Below, piece after piece: positions 1 to 6,527 of a stretch of DNA of 6,807 nt. This stretch comes from Planctomycetota bacterium. GTDB lineage: Bacteria; Planctomycetota; Phycisphaerae; Sedimentisphaerales; Anaerohalosphaeraceae. The notes beneath the pieces are model-generated. The model was not told where the DNA came from, ran no database searches, and was given only the letters and a program-made list of their open reading frames with translations. Numbering within the stretch: position 1 is the stretch's first letter; the number at the start of each line of letters is the position of its first letter. The stretch covers positions 1 through 6,807 of the forward strand of contig JAAYQH010000016.1 in NCBI GenBank assembly GCA_012519365.1, in the 5' to 3' direction. The position numbers and the translations under genes were made by a program.

Positions 1-733
1 GCCAGCCGGTCATCGCGAAGGACTTGCTCAGTCCGTTGATGGTCATTGTGCGATGATAGGCGTCTTGACTGATGGCGGCAAAACTGAGAAACTGTGTTCC
101 TGCATAGACTAATCGTTCATAAATCTCATCGGACAAGACCATGACCTTTGTGCCTTCCAGTACCTTGGCCAGGGCACGAAGTTCGTCGGGGCTGTAACAG
201 AAGCCGCCGGGGTTGTTCGGCGAGTTGAGCACCAGCAGAACGGTCTTGTCGGCAATCGCGGCCTTGAGTTGTCCGGGGGTAATTTTGTAGCCTGTCTGGG
301 CGGAGGTTTCCAGAAGCACTGCTTTGCCTCCTGCCAATTTAATGGTTTCCGGATACGTCACCCAATAAGGTGTTGGCAGCAGAACCTCGTCGCCAGGGTC
401 CACAAGTGTTTGCATGGTCATATAAACGGAGTGTTTGGCGCCGATATTGACTACAATCTGCTCAAATGAATAGTCCAGGCCATTTTCCCGTTTCAGTTTT
501 TCAGCGATCGCCTTTCGCAGTTCAGGGATACCGGCGGCGGGGGTGTATTTGGTTTGGCCTTTTTTAAGGGCTTCTATTGCGGCTTCTTTGATAAAATCCG
601 GCGTATCGAAATCCGGCTCACCAGCAGCAAATCCCAGGACATCCAAACCTTTGGCTTTCATTTCTTTGGCACGGGAAGTGACGGCGATTGTCGCGGACGG
701 CGGTACGGCTGCTGCGCGTTGACTGACTTTCAT
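1..733 (-). CDS. PLP-dependent class I aminotransferase, aspartate aminotransferase-like (C-terminal part outside window)
   Basis: This gene is read leftwards from an ATG at 733-731; 244 codons are present and the frame is still open at the window edge, so it is partial (relatives are about 390-400 aa). Seen in the translation: GEPDFDTP at residues 38-45, TKYTPAAGIPELR from 61, PYW at 122-124 (the aromatic that stacks on the cofactor ring), NSPNNPGG at 170-177, SDEIYE at 201-206 (Asp202 and Tyr205 contact PLP), and NGLSKSFAMTGW at 233-244, in which Lys237 is the expected Schiff-base lysine. These are the landmarks of fold-type I subgroup Ib aspartate aminotransferases, which move the amino group between aspartate and 2-oxoglutarate in the cytoplasm. 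An AGGAAAGG Shine-Dalgarno lies at 753-746, 12 nt before the start. The exact amino acid specificity cannot be decided; related enzymes also act on aromatic amino acids or prephenate. It is divergent from the GNAT gene. Confidence 0.93.
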   Translation of the reverse strand, partial: MKVSQRAAAVPPSATIAVTSRAKEMKAKGLDVLGFAAGEPDFDTPDFIKEAAIEALKKGQTKYTPAAGIPELRKAIAEKLKRENGLDYSFEQIVVNIGAKHSVYMTMQTLVDPGDEVLLPTPYWVTYPETIKLAGGKAVLLETSAQTGYKITPGQLKAAIADKTVLLVLNSPNNPGGFCYSPDELRALAKVLEGTKVMVLSDEIYERLVYAGTQFLSFAAISQDAYHRTMTINGLSKSFAMTGW

Positions 734-782
734 TGTACTTTAAAACCTTTCCTGAAAAGAGATTGCCTGGTGCTTTTCAAAT

Positions 783-900
783 CCGGACATTACGCACTCA
801 GTAGTTAAACACCTTCCCCTTGTCAGGTCAAGCAAAATGCTCCGTTTTTGAGGATTGTTTTTCAGCAATCCGGATATTGGGGAAGGACATTATTGTCCGG
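783..900. repeat. three copies of a CCGGAYAWTR motif in the divergent intergenic region
   Basis: CCGGACATTA lies at 783-792 (+), CCGGATATTG at 870-879 (+) and CCGGACAATA at 900-891 (-). The third copy overlaps a perfect 5-bp inverted repeat, GGACA-TTAT-TGTCC (885-898), that covers the -35 box of the GNAT promoter. A second small hairpin, GGATTG/CAATCC, is at 852-871. Shared short motifs at both divergent promoters could be operator half-sites, but no matching regulator is in the window and ten-base imperfect matches may arise by chance. Confidence 0.3.
804..831 (-). promoter_or_regulatory. candidate sigma70-type promoter of the aminotransferase gene
   Basis: On the minus strand TTGACC (831-826, five of six matches to the -35 consensus) is followed after 16 bp by TTTAAC (809-804, four of six). 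It would start transcription near 797 and leave a leader of about 64 nt. It is placed correctly for the leftward gene, but the -10 match is weak. Confidence 0.4.
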
Positions 901-920
901 CCAGGCGATTTAGGTATAAT
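893..920 (+). promoter_or_regulatory. sigma70-type promoter of the GNAT acetyltransferase gene
   Basis: TTGTCC (893-898) is followed after 16 bp by a perfect TATAAT (915-920), predicting a transcript start near 927. It sits just upstream of all three possible start codons of the acetyltransferase. The -35 box lies in the inverted repeat 885-898, so a dimeric regulator binding there would block it. Confidence 0.6.
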
Positions 921-976
921 GATAACCGTGTAGGTTCATAAAAGTGAAAATTAAGAATTTAATGAGTTTAATTGCG

Positions 977-1432
977 ATGCTGAAAATACGGGATGCCGTG
1001 ATTAGCGATGTCAAGGCAATGCATACCTTGATTAGTGGCTACGCCGAGTATGACCGGATGCTGTTTCGCTCGTTGTCGGATTTATATGAGCAAATTCACA
1101 GCTTTAAGGTTGCCGAGGATGACGGGCAGGTGGTCGGCTGCTGCGCGTTGAAGGTCCTATGGGAAGACTTGGCCGAGGTTCAGTCCCTGGCGGTTGACCG
1201 GCGGTACTTTGGTAAGAAGATCGGAACAGCACTGGTTAAAGCTTGTCTTGAAAAGGCTCGCCAACTGGGACTTAAACGAGTTTTTACACTGACGTTGGAG
1301 CCGGAGTTTTTTGAAAAGGTCGGCTTTAAGCGAGTAGATCGTCAAACCCTGCCGATGAAGGTCTGGAGCGATTGTGCCCAATGCCCCAAACAAGACCATT
1401 GCGATGAAATTGCTCTTGAATATACACTTTAA
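977..1432 (+). CDS. GNAT-family N-acetyltransferase, ArgA-like (N-acetylglutamate synthase-like)
   Basis: This is a 151-aa cytoplasmic single-domain acyltransferase that would use acetyl-CoA. It opens with MLKIRDAVISDVKAM, the usual beginning of the short ArgA-like group, and ends with PEFFEKVGFKRVD and a Cys-rich tail (Cys133, Cys136, Cys142, in C-x2-C-x5-C spacing), both typical of that group, some of which make N-acetylglutamate for arginine synthesis. The acetyl-CoA loop reads RYFGKKIG (76-83): the usual Arg/Gln-x-x-Gly-x-Gly/Ala has Lys81 at the last position. The ATG at 977 was chosen because it aligns with the family N-terminus; in-frame alternatives are GTG at 944 (TAGG 9 nt upstream, perhaps the better ribosome site) and ATG at 962. 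No arg gene is adjacent, so the acceptor amino acid is inferred from family only. Confidence 0.85.
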   Translation: MLKIRDAVISDVKAMHTLISGYAEYDRMLFRSLSDLYEQIHSFKVAEDDGQVVGCCALKVLWEDLAEVQSLAVDRRYFGKKIGTALVKACLEKARQLGLKRVFTLTLEPEFFEKVGFKRVDRQTLPMKVWSDCAQCPKQDHCDEIALEYTL

Positions 1433-1452
1433 GGCACCTATCCTTGTTCCGT

Positions 1453-1485
1453 GCAGTTTTGCAAAATGCCAAATACTGCTGTTTT
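1453..1485 (+). terminator. candidate intrinsic terminator after the acetyltransferase gene
   Basis: GCAGT-TTTG (1453-1461) pairs with CAAA-T-ACTGC (1470-1479) to give nine base pairs with one bulged T and an 8-nt loop, followed by TGTTTT. It lies between two convergent genes, where a terminator is expected. The stem is A+T-rich and the T-run is short and interrupted, so it would be weak. The reverse strand has no T-run after the stem, so it does not serve the regulator gene. Confidence 0.4.
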
Positions 1486-1495
1486 AAACCTAAAT

Positions 1496-2548
1496 TTATG
1501 CGGAAACAGCGGTTTTAGAAATCTCTTGTGCTTCGGCGTTTTCTCGGAATTGAGAGGGTGTTTGACCTGTTTTTTTGCGAAATACGGTGGCGAAATACTG
1601 GCTGGATTCAAAGCCGCAAGCCAAGGCAATTTCTAAGATATTCATATCCAGTTTGTTGCGAAGCAAGATCTTGGCCTTTTCGACGCGGCAATAGGTCAGA
1701 TACTCAGCCGCGGTCATATTGGTAATTCGTTTGCAATAATGCGCAAATCGACTTCGTCCAAGATTGCAATGGTGGGCCATTTCTTCGAGTGTCCAGGGAT
1801 AATCGACGTGTGCGCTGAGGCCTTGGAGAAACATTTCTACGCTGCGTCGGGTGCTGCTGAGACGTGCGTTTAATTCCACTTGTTTTATTTGCAGCATTTC
1901 AAACATTTCGAGAAACAATTCATTGACAAAAAGCCGCAAGCGGGTTTCGGCACCCTCGGGGTTTTCAGTGCGTTCGACGTATTCGGCGATTTTCTCAAAA
2001 CAGCGTTCAATTTGCTTATTTCCCTGCCAGACGACTTGTTCATTGTGGCTCAGCAGGCGGGTGAGCTTTTTTAGATCCTGTGGGGCAAAGTTGATCCAAT
2101 TTGGCCATTTCCAAGGGTCATTGGGCCGACGAACGCCTACATCTATTATCAGCCAATGCATTCGACTGGCTTTGATTAAAGGATTTCCGACTTGGTGGGG
2201 CTGCCAGGGACGCGTGACGGTCAGGTCGCCCGCTTTGAGCTTGTAATGGGTATTTTCGACAATGAAATCCAAATTTCCGCGGGTTAGATAGCCGAATTCA
2301 ATCCCCTCATTTCGGTGCATCGGCAGGCCCCACGTCTGATCTTTGTTAGCGTCCCAAACACAGGCCACACACAGTTCCGGCAGCATTTTAGCGGGCATTT
2401 TCCGCCCTGGGTAGCAGCCGTGGGCATAGGCGGCATGGTAAAGTTCGCCGCGTGCTTTGCCGGCCTTGAGATTTTCACAGGTGTCGGCTTTATGGGTCCC
2501 GTTGACGTCGTAAAAGATCGCTGGCTGAGGTTTGCTTTGATTTCGCAT
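1496..2548 (-). CDS. AraC-family transcriptional regulator with N-terminal cupin sensor domain
   Basis: This is a 350-aa DNA-binding regulator. Residues about 70-125 form an AraC-type cupin pocket (HRNEGIEFGY at 78-87, KAGDLTV at 105-111, PWQPHQVG at 114-121). A helical linker follows, then a two-helix-turn-helix AraC domain at about 250-340: the first helix-turn-helix is near 254-275 and the second near 303-325. The family signature GFESSQYFATVF begins at 312 and ends in GQTPSQFR (328-335). The ATG at 2548 is preferred because AGGGAG sits 5 nt upstream (2559-2554); a longer frame from 2623 adds 25 residues but lacks this site. It is divergent from the oxidoreductase-isomerase operon, so by the usual AraC-family logic it probably senses that pathway's sugar or intermediate and activates the operon. 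The ligand is unknown. Confidence 0.92.
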   Translation of the reverse strand: MRNQSKPQPAIFYDVNGTHKADTCENLKAGKARGELYHAAYAHGCYPGRKMPAKMLPELCVACVWDANKDQTWGLPMHRNEGIEFGYLTRGNLDFIVENTHYKLKAGDLTVTRPWQPHQVGNPLIKASRMHWLIIDVGVRRPNDPWKWPNWINFAPQDLKKLTRLLSHNEQVVWQGNKQIERCFEKIAEYVERTENPEGAETRLRLFVNELFLEMFEMLQIKQVELNARLSSTRRSVEMFLQGLSAHVDYPWTLEEMAHHCNLGRSRFAHYCKRITNMTAAEYLTYCRVEKAKILLRNKLDMNILEIALACGFESSQYFATVFRKKTGQTPSQFRENAEAQEISKTAVSA

Positions 2549-2868
2549 GTGTACTCCCTGTTTCTCAATTTGTGTTAAATATTTACCACTGGCCGATTTT
2601 TGTAGATTTTCCTGTAAAAACACGTATAGTCAAGATAATTTCCTGGCAACAGGCTGGCTTTGCTGCGATGAAAAAAGAATCAGTTGATTTCGTTGGCTCG
2701 CAGTGTAAGGTATTGAAAGACGGCTGAACTGTTGTCAAGATTGAAAAAGATCGTCCCAAAAAAGCAAAAAGACAGCCCATAGAAATGGCATCGTGCAGAT
2801 TGCGATCGTTCATTGAAGCAGTGAATAAAGTGGTGAACATTCAACACGAGAAATGAAAGGGACAGAGT
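2549..2868. promoter_or_regulatory. divergent control region between the AraC-type regulator and the sugar operon
   Basis: This 320-bp stretch contains no convincing gene. Leftwards, TTGACT (2633-2628) is a good -35 box for the regulator but has no good -10 at the right distance. Rightwards, TTGTCA (2732-2737), TTGAAA (2713-2718) and TTGCGA (2800-2805) are possible -35 boxes, none with a strong -10; the last could pair with AATAAA (2824-2829, 18-bp spacing). Weak promoters fit an operon that depends on an AraC-type activator. A-rich tracts at 2743-2772 may bend the DNA. The rightward Shine-Dalgarno AAGGGA is at 2857-2862. Confidence 0.5.
2808..2844 (+). promoter_or_regulatory. candidate operator: cluster of TGAA/TTCA half-sites
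   Basis: Within 37 bp there is a palindrome TTCA-T-TGAA (2809-2817), a direct repeat GTGAAT/GTGAAC with 12-bp periodicity (2821-2826 and 2833-2838), and a second inverted repeat TGAA-CA-TTCA (2834-2843). Directly repeated half-sites about one helical turn apart are what AraC-family monomers or dimers often bind. The cluster lies just before the first operon gene, which for an activator is close to the start codon, so its role is uncertain. Confidence 0.3.
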
Positions 2869-4041
2869 ATGGATATTGGCAGGACGTTGAAGATGGGCAT
2901 GATTGGCGGCGGCCCGGGGGCATTTATCGGAGAGGTGCATCGCAAAGCCGCTCGACTGGACGGGGGGATTGAACTTGTCGGAGGGGCGTTTGATATCGAT
3001 CCCCAGAAATCCAAGCAAATGGGCAAACAACTTCATCTGAATCCCGCACGCGTTTATTCCGATTACAAAGAAATGATTGCTGCCGAGCAGAAACTGCCGG
3101 AAGGCGAGCGAATGGACTTCGTGTCGGTATGCACGCCGAACAATTGGCATTACCCCATGGCCAAAGACCTGCTGGAGGCGGGTTTTCACGTGATGTGTGA
3201 AAAGCCGATGACGATCAGCGTGGACGAAGCAAAATCACTGGTACAGATTGTTGAAAAGACCAAGCGTGTCTTCGGCCTGATGCACAATTATACGGGCTAT
3301 CCGATGGTTAAACTGGCCCGCGAAATGGTCAAGAAGGGTCAGATCGGCAATGTCCGCAAGATTGTGGTGCAGTATCCACAGGGTTGGCTGGCCACGCCGT
3401 TGGAAAAAAGCGGCAATCAGCAGGCGTCCTGGCGTACCGACCCCAAACAGAGCGGCGGCTCCGGTTGCGGCGGGGACATCGGCACACATGCCGAGAATCT
3501 GGCCGAGTACATCACCGGCCTGAAAATGACGCATTTGTCTGCTGAACTGACCACCTTTGTCGAGGGCCGCAAGGTTGATGATGACGTCAACTGTCTGGTC
3601 AAGTATGACAATGGCGCTCGGGGGGTACTGCATGCCAGTCAGATTTCCGTCGGCGAAGAAAACGATCTGGCCATCTGGATTTACGGCGAAAAAGGCGGCC
3701 TGGAATGGCATCAGGAGCACCCCAATTATTTGTATGTCAAATGGCTGGACAAGCCCGAACAGGTATTCAAACGCGGCAATCCCTATGTGGCTGCCTATAG
3801 TCCGGCGGCAGGGCGTGCGACCCGATTACCCAGCGGCCATCCTGAGGCGTTTATCGAGGCGATGGCGAATATCTATCTCAACTTTGCCGATACGGTCAGG
3901 GCCAACTTGCTGAATCAAACGCCCGATCCGCTTGCTCTGGATTTTCCCACTGTTTATGACGGTTTGCGGGGGATGCAATTCCTTGCAACGCTGCTGGACA
4001 GCGCCAATAGCGAGCAGAAATGGACGGCATTTAAGAAATAA
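2869..4041 (+). CDS. Gfo/Idh/MocA-family NAD(P)-dependent oxidoreductase, cytoplasmic
   Basis: This 390-aa protein has no signal peptide. An N-terminal Rossmann domain (about 1-135) opens with MIGGGPGAFIGEVHR, whose glycine-rich turn at 13-17 binds the nucleotide; CTPNNWHYP and CEKPMT follow, with Lys112 of the EKP motif (111-113) a conserved catalytic-site residue. The C-terminal alpha/beta domain contains GGDIGTHAENL, where Asp203 and His207 form the D-x3-H pair expected to bind substrate and transfer the proton. Such enzymes oxidise a hydroxyl of a sugar, glycoside or cyclitol, or reduce the keto form. Length and motifs are intact. It is first in the rightward operon, 42 bp before the isomerase; SD AAGGGA 6 nt before the ATG supports the start. 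The GGGPGAFIGEVHR variety is, as I recall, commonly found beside isomerases like the next gene, which suggests consecutive steps. Substrate unknown. Confidence 0.92.
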   Translation: MDIGRTLKMGMIGGGPGAFIGEVHRKAARLDGGIELVGGAFDIDPQKSKQMGKQLHLNPARVYSDYKEMIAAEQKLPEGERMDFVSVCTPNNWHYPMAKDLLEAGFHVMCEKPMTISVDEAKSLVQIVEKTKRVFGLMHNYTGYPMVKLAREMVKKGQIGNVRKIVVQYPQGWLATPLEKSGNQQASWRTDPKQSGGSGCGGDIGTHAENLAEYITGLKMTHLSAELTTFVEGRKVDDDVNCLVKYDNGARGVLHASQISVGEENDLAIWIYGEKGGLEWHQEHPNYLYVKWLDKPEQVFKRGNPYVAAYSPAAGRATRLPSGHPEAFIEAMANIYLNFADTVRANLLNQTPDPLALDFPTVYDGLRGMQFLATLLDSANSEQKWTAFKK

Positions 4042-4083
4042 TGAACCGATAACGAACGTTCTACGGTTAGGAGATTGACGATT

Positions 4084-5076
4084 ATGGCACGACCTGTAAC
4101 AATATTTACTGGGCAATGGGCGGATTTGCCGCTGGAAGAATTGGCAAAAATCATGGCCGGTTTTGGCTACGACGGGCTGGAATTGGCCTGCTGGGGCGAC
4201 CATCTTGACGTATTTAAAGCCGCCAAAGATCTGGACTACTGCAAAAAACAAAAGGCTATTCTGGACAAGCACAACCTGAAGTTGTTTGCGATCAGCAACC
4301 ATCTGGCCGGCCAGCTTGTGTGCGATCTGAACAACGACAGCCGCTCAGATGCGTTTGCTCCGGATGACTGCGCCGGCAATGCTGAGAAAAAACGCGCATG
4401 GGCGGTCGAGGCCATGAAGGCTACCGCGCATGCAGCCAAAAATATGGGGGTTTCTGTGGTCAACGGCTTTACCGGCTCTTCTATCTGGCATTTGCTGTAC
4501 AGTTTTCCGCCGGTATCCGACCAGATGATTGAGGATGGATTTGCTTATTTTGCCAAGATGTGGAACCCGATTTTGGATGAGTTTGACGAGTGCGGCGTAA
4601 AATTCGCGTTGGAAGTACATCCGACCGAAATCGCTTTTGACATTGTCACAGCCAAAAAAGCGTTGGAAGCAATCAAACATCGCCCAACGTTTGGCTTTAA
4701 TTTTGATCCCAGCCATTTGCACTGGCAAATGGTCAGTCCGGTTCGATTTTTACAGGAGTTTTCGGACCGCATCTATCATGTACATATGAAAGATGCCGCC
4801 CTACAACTGGACGGCTACAGCGGCATTCTGGGGTCGCATTTGAATTTTGGCAAGCCCAATCGCGGCTGGGACTTCCGTTCGCTTGGTCATGGGGGTGTGA
4901 ATTTTGAGGAAATCATTCGAATGCTCAATCAGATCGGCTATCAGGGACCGCTTTCAGTGGAATGGGAAGACAGCGGTATGGATCGGATGCACGGCGCTAA
5001 AGAGGCGTGTGAATTCGTCAAGAAGGTGGATTTCAAGCCTTCGGAGATAGCGTTTGATTCGGCATTTGACAGGTAA
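4084..5076 (+). CDS. sugar phosphate isomerase/epimerase-like TIM-barrel protein (AP endonuclease family 2 / xylose isomerase-like)
   Basis: This 330-aa cytoplasmic protein begins [16 protein letters not shown] and shows [16 protein letters not shown], a typical first-barrel-strand region. The metal site can be followed along the barrel: EVHP with Glu177 and His179, NFDPSH with Asp208 and His211, YHVHMKD with His232, His234 and Asp237, and SVEWED with Glu293 near the end. Members bind a divalent metal and carry out isomerisation, epimerisation, dehydration or, in some keto-glycoside pathways, elimination. A TTG at 4075 could extend the frame by three codons, but AGGAG at 4069-4073 is 10 nt from the ATG at 4084 and only 1 nt from the TTG, so the ATG is used. 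It sits between two Gfo/Idh/MocA oxidoreductases, so it probably acts on a keto sugar or keto cyclitol made by one of them. The precise reaction is not readable. Confidence 0.9.
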   Translation: MARPVTIFTGQWADLPLEELAKIMAGFGYDGLELACWGDHLDVFKAAKDLDYCKKQKAILDKHNLKLFAISNHLAGQLVCDLNNDSRSDAFAPDDCAGNAEKKRAWAVEAMKATAHAAKNMGVSVVNGFTGSSIWHLLYSFPPVSDQMIEDGFAYFAKMWNPILDEFDECGVKFALEVHPTEIAFDIVTAKKALEAIKHRPTFGFNFDPSHLHWQMVSPVRFLQEFSDRIYHVHMKDAALQLDGYSGILGSHLNFGKPNRGWDFRSLGHGGVNFEEIIRMLNQIGYQGPLSVEWEDSGMDRMHGAKEACEFVKKVDFKPSEIAFDSAFDR

Positions 5077-5152
5077 AGTGCCGGTTGCGGCCGGTGAGAT
5101 TCGGGCGGTCTGAACGGTGCGGTGAATCGTTTTTACTTTAGGGGACAGCAGT

Positions 5153-6463
5153 ATGGCTAAAACACTCAATCGAAGGGCCTTTTTGAAACGCTCGTCGCTG
5201 GCGGCGGCAGGGGCGATTGGATTTCCTTATTTTATCCGTCCATCGGCGTTGGGGTTGAATCGTGCCATCGCGCCGAGCAGCCGTCTTCAAATGGCCCAAA
5301 TCGGCTGCGGATCGATGGGTTCAGGCAATATGAACTCGTTTCTCAGTCTGGGTTCACAGGTACAGGTCATCGCAGTTTGTGATGTAGATAGCGGCCATCT
5401 GGACAGCGCGAAAAATCGCGTCAACAGCCATTACAACAACAGCGACTGCCGGACCTATAAGGATTTTCGGGAGTTGCTGGCCAAAGAACAGTTGGATATC
5501 GTCAGCCATGCTTTGCCGGATCACTGGCATGCGCTGGTTTCGGTGGCTTGCGCCAAACAGGGCATTGATATCTATGGCGAAAAGCCGCTGGCACGCACCA
5601 TCGGTGAAGGACGAGCGATTTGTGATGCCGTTAAACGGTATGGGGTGATCTGGCAGACCGGCAGCTGGCAGCGCTCGGTCAGCGATTTCCGACGTGCCGC
5701 CGAGTTGGTCATCAACGGACGCATCGGCAAGGTTGATTATGTCGAGGTAGGGTTGCCTGACGGCAGCAAAGGGCCCAAACCTCGTCTGCTTGCGGTGCCT
5801 GATTCGCTGGATTGGGAGATGTGGCTTGGCCCGGCACCGTGGCGGCCGTATCAGGATTTTGGACGCGGCAGCTGCCATTGGGATTGGCGTTGGATTATGG
5901 ATTATTCCGGCGGGCAGTTAACCGATTGGGCAGGGCATCATATTGATATTGCTCATTGGGGGCTGGGGCTGGATACCGCCGGGCCGGTGGAGATCGAAGG
6001 CAAGGGCGAGTATCCTGAAGACGGCATTTGGAATGTGCCGTATGCGTATGAATTTACCTGTACCTATGCCGACGGTCTGAAGATACGCGTCGCCAACGCC
6101 GCCAAGCAGCCGCATGGCATGGGAACTTGTTGGTATGGCCGGAACGGCTGGATCCATGTGTCGCGCAGCGGCTTGAGCGCATCAGACCCCAAGCTGCTCC
6201 AGGAACGCATTGGCCCGAATGAAATTCAGCTTTACAAAAGCGATCATCATCAGCGCAATTTTGTCGAGTGTGTCCGCACCCGCCAAGAAACAGTTTCGCC
6301 GGCGGAAGTTGCCCATCGGTCTATCAGTGTCGGGCTGCTCGGCGAAATCGCGATGCTGCTGGGACGCAAACTGCGATGGGACCCGAAGGCAGAGCGATTT
6401 GTCAATGATGCGCAGGCGGATCGTTATTTGAGGCGTGCTTTTCGCAGTCCATGGATGATTTAG
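5153..6463 (+). CDS. Tat-exported Gfo/Idh/MocA-family oxidoreductase
   Basis: This 436-aa protein has a twin-arginine signal (NRRAFLKRSSLAAAGAIG at 6-23), so it is probably folded with its nucleotide in the cytoplasm and exported, as is known for Zymomonas glucose-fructose oxidoreductase. The Rossmann domain starts near residue 46 with QIGCGSMGSGN (glycines 51, 53, 56); YGEKPLART follows with Lys144 in the EKP motif. The second domain carries WEMWLGPAPWRPY and then GGQLTDWAGHHIDIAHWGLG, whose Asp258 and His262 (D-x3-H) with His263 line the active site. This long form, with a C-terminal domain of the GFO_IDH_MocA_C2 kind, is abundant in planctomycetes and relatives. AGGGGA lies 7 nt before the ATG (5140-5145). 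It is third in the operon. It may oxidise a glycoside outside the inner membrane, using tightly bound NAD(P) that has to be re-oxidised by a second substrate. It shares only fold-level motifs with the 390-aa oxidoreductase. Confidence 0.92.
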   Translation: MAKTLNRRAFLKRSSLAAAGAIGFPYFIRPSALGLNRAIAPSSRLQMAQIGCGSMGSGNMNSFLSLGSQVQVIAVCDVDSGHLDSAKNRVNSHYNNSDCRTYKDFRELLAKEQLDIVSHALPDHWHALVSVACAKQGIDIYGEKPLARTIGEGRAICDAVKRYGVIWQTGSWQRSVSDFRRAAELVINGRIGKVDYVEVGLPDGSKGPKPRLLAVPDSLDWEMWLGPAPWRPYQDFGRGSCHWDWRWIMDYSGGQLTDWAGHHIDIAHWGLGLDTAGPVEIEGKGEYPEDGIWNVPYAYEFTCTYADGLKIRVANAAKQPHGMGTCWYGRNGWIHVSRSGLSASDPKLLQERIGPNEIQLYKSDHHQRNFVECVRTRQETVSPAEVAHRSISVGLLGEIAMLLGRKLRWDPKAERFVNDAQADRYLRRAFRSPWMI

Positions 6464-6471
6464 ACGAAATA

Positions 6472-6527
6472 ACCGAAGACGGAAGTTAGTAGACAGATGT
6501 CAGAAGACAGAAGACAGAGGACAGATA
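6472..6527 (+). repeat. heptanucleotide tandem repeat array (about eight units, consensus ACAGAAG)
   Basis: Reading in sevens from 6472 gives ACCGAAG, ACGGAAG, TTAGTAG, ACAGATG, TCAGAAG, ACAGAAG, ACAGAGG and ACAGATA. Most differ from ACAGAAG at one or two positions; the third, TTAGTAG, is the most diverged. The array fills nearly all of the 63-bp gap between the Tat oxidoreductase and the ThuA gene. The last unit ends on the A of the ATG at 6527. The seventh unit supplies the only Shine-Dalgarno-like sequence, AGAGG, 6 nt before the start. The form resembles the short tandemly repeated heptamers (STRR) described in cyanobacteria, but no link to them is claimed. Confidence 0.8.

Noticed and set aside
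269..808. Rightward open frames of 66 and 84 codons inside the left gene
   Set aside because: They lie antisense to the well-conserved aminotransferase, have Cys/Phe/Gly/His-rich compositions with no known motif, and lack convincing ribosome sites.
2549..2623. 25-residue N-terminal extension of the AraC-type regulator starting at 2623
   Set aside because: A strong AGGGAG site 5 nt before the ATG at 2548 marks the likelier start, and the extension would use up the regulator's own leader region.
2680..3189. Leftward 169-codon open frame across the operon control region and the first oxidoreductase gene
   Set aside because: Most of it is antisense to the conserved Rossmann domain; it has no recognisable domain and covers the region expected to hold divergent promoters.
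5077..5152. Possible terminator or attenuator between the isomerase and the Tat oxidoreductase
   Set aside because: CCGG-TTGCGG-CCGG forms only a 4-bp stem, and the later TTTTT run is not next to it, so read-through is more likely.
5354..5878. Leftward 174-codon open frame inside the Tat oxidoreductase gene
   Set aside because: It is fully antisense to a conserved domain and looks like a composition-driven shadow.
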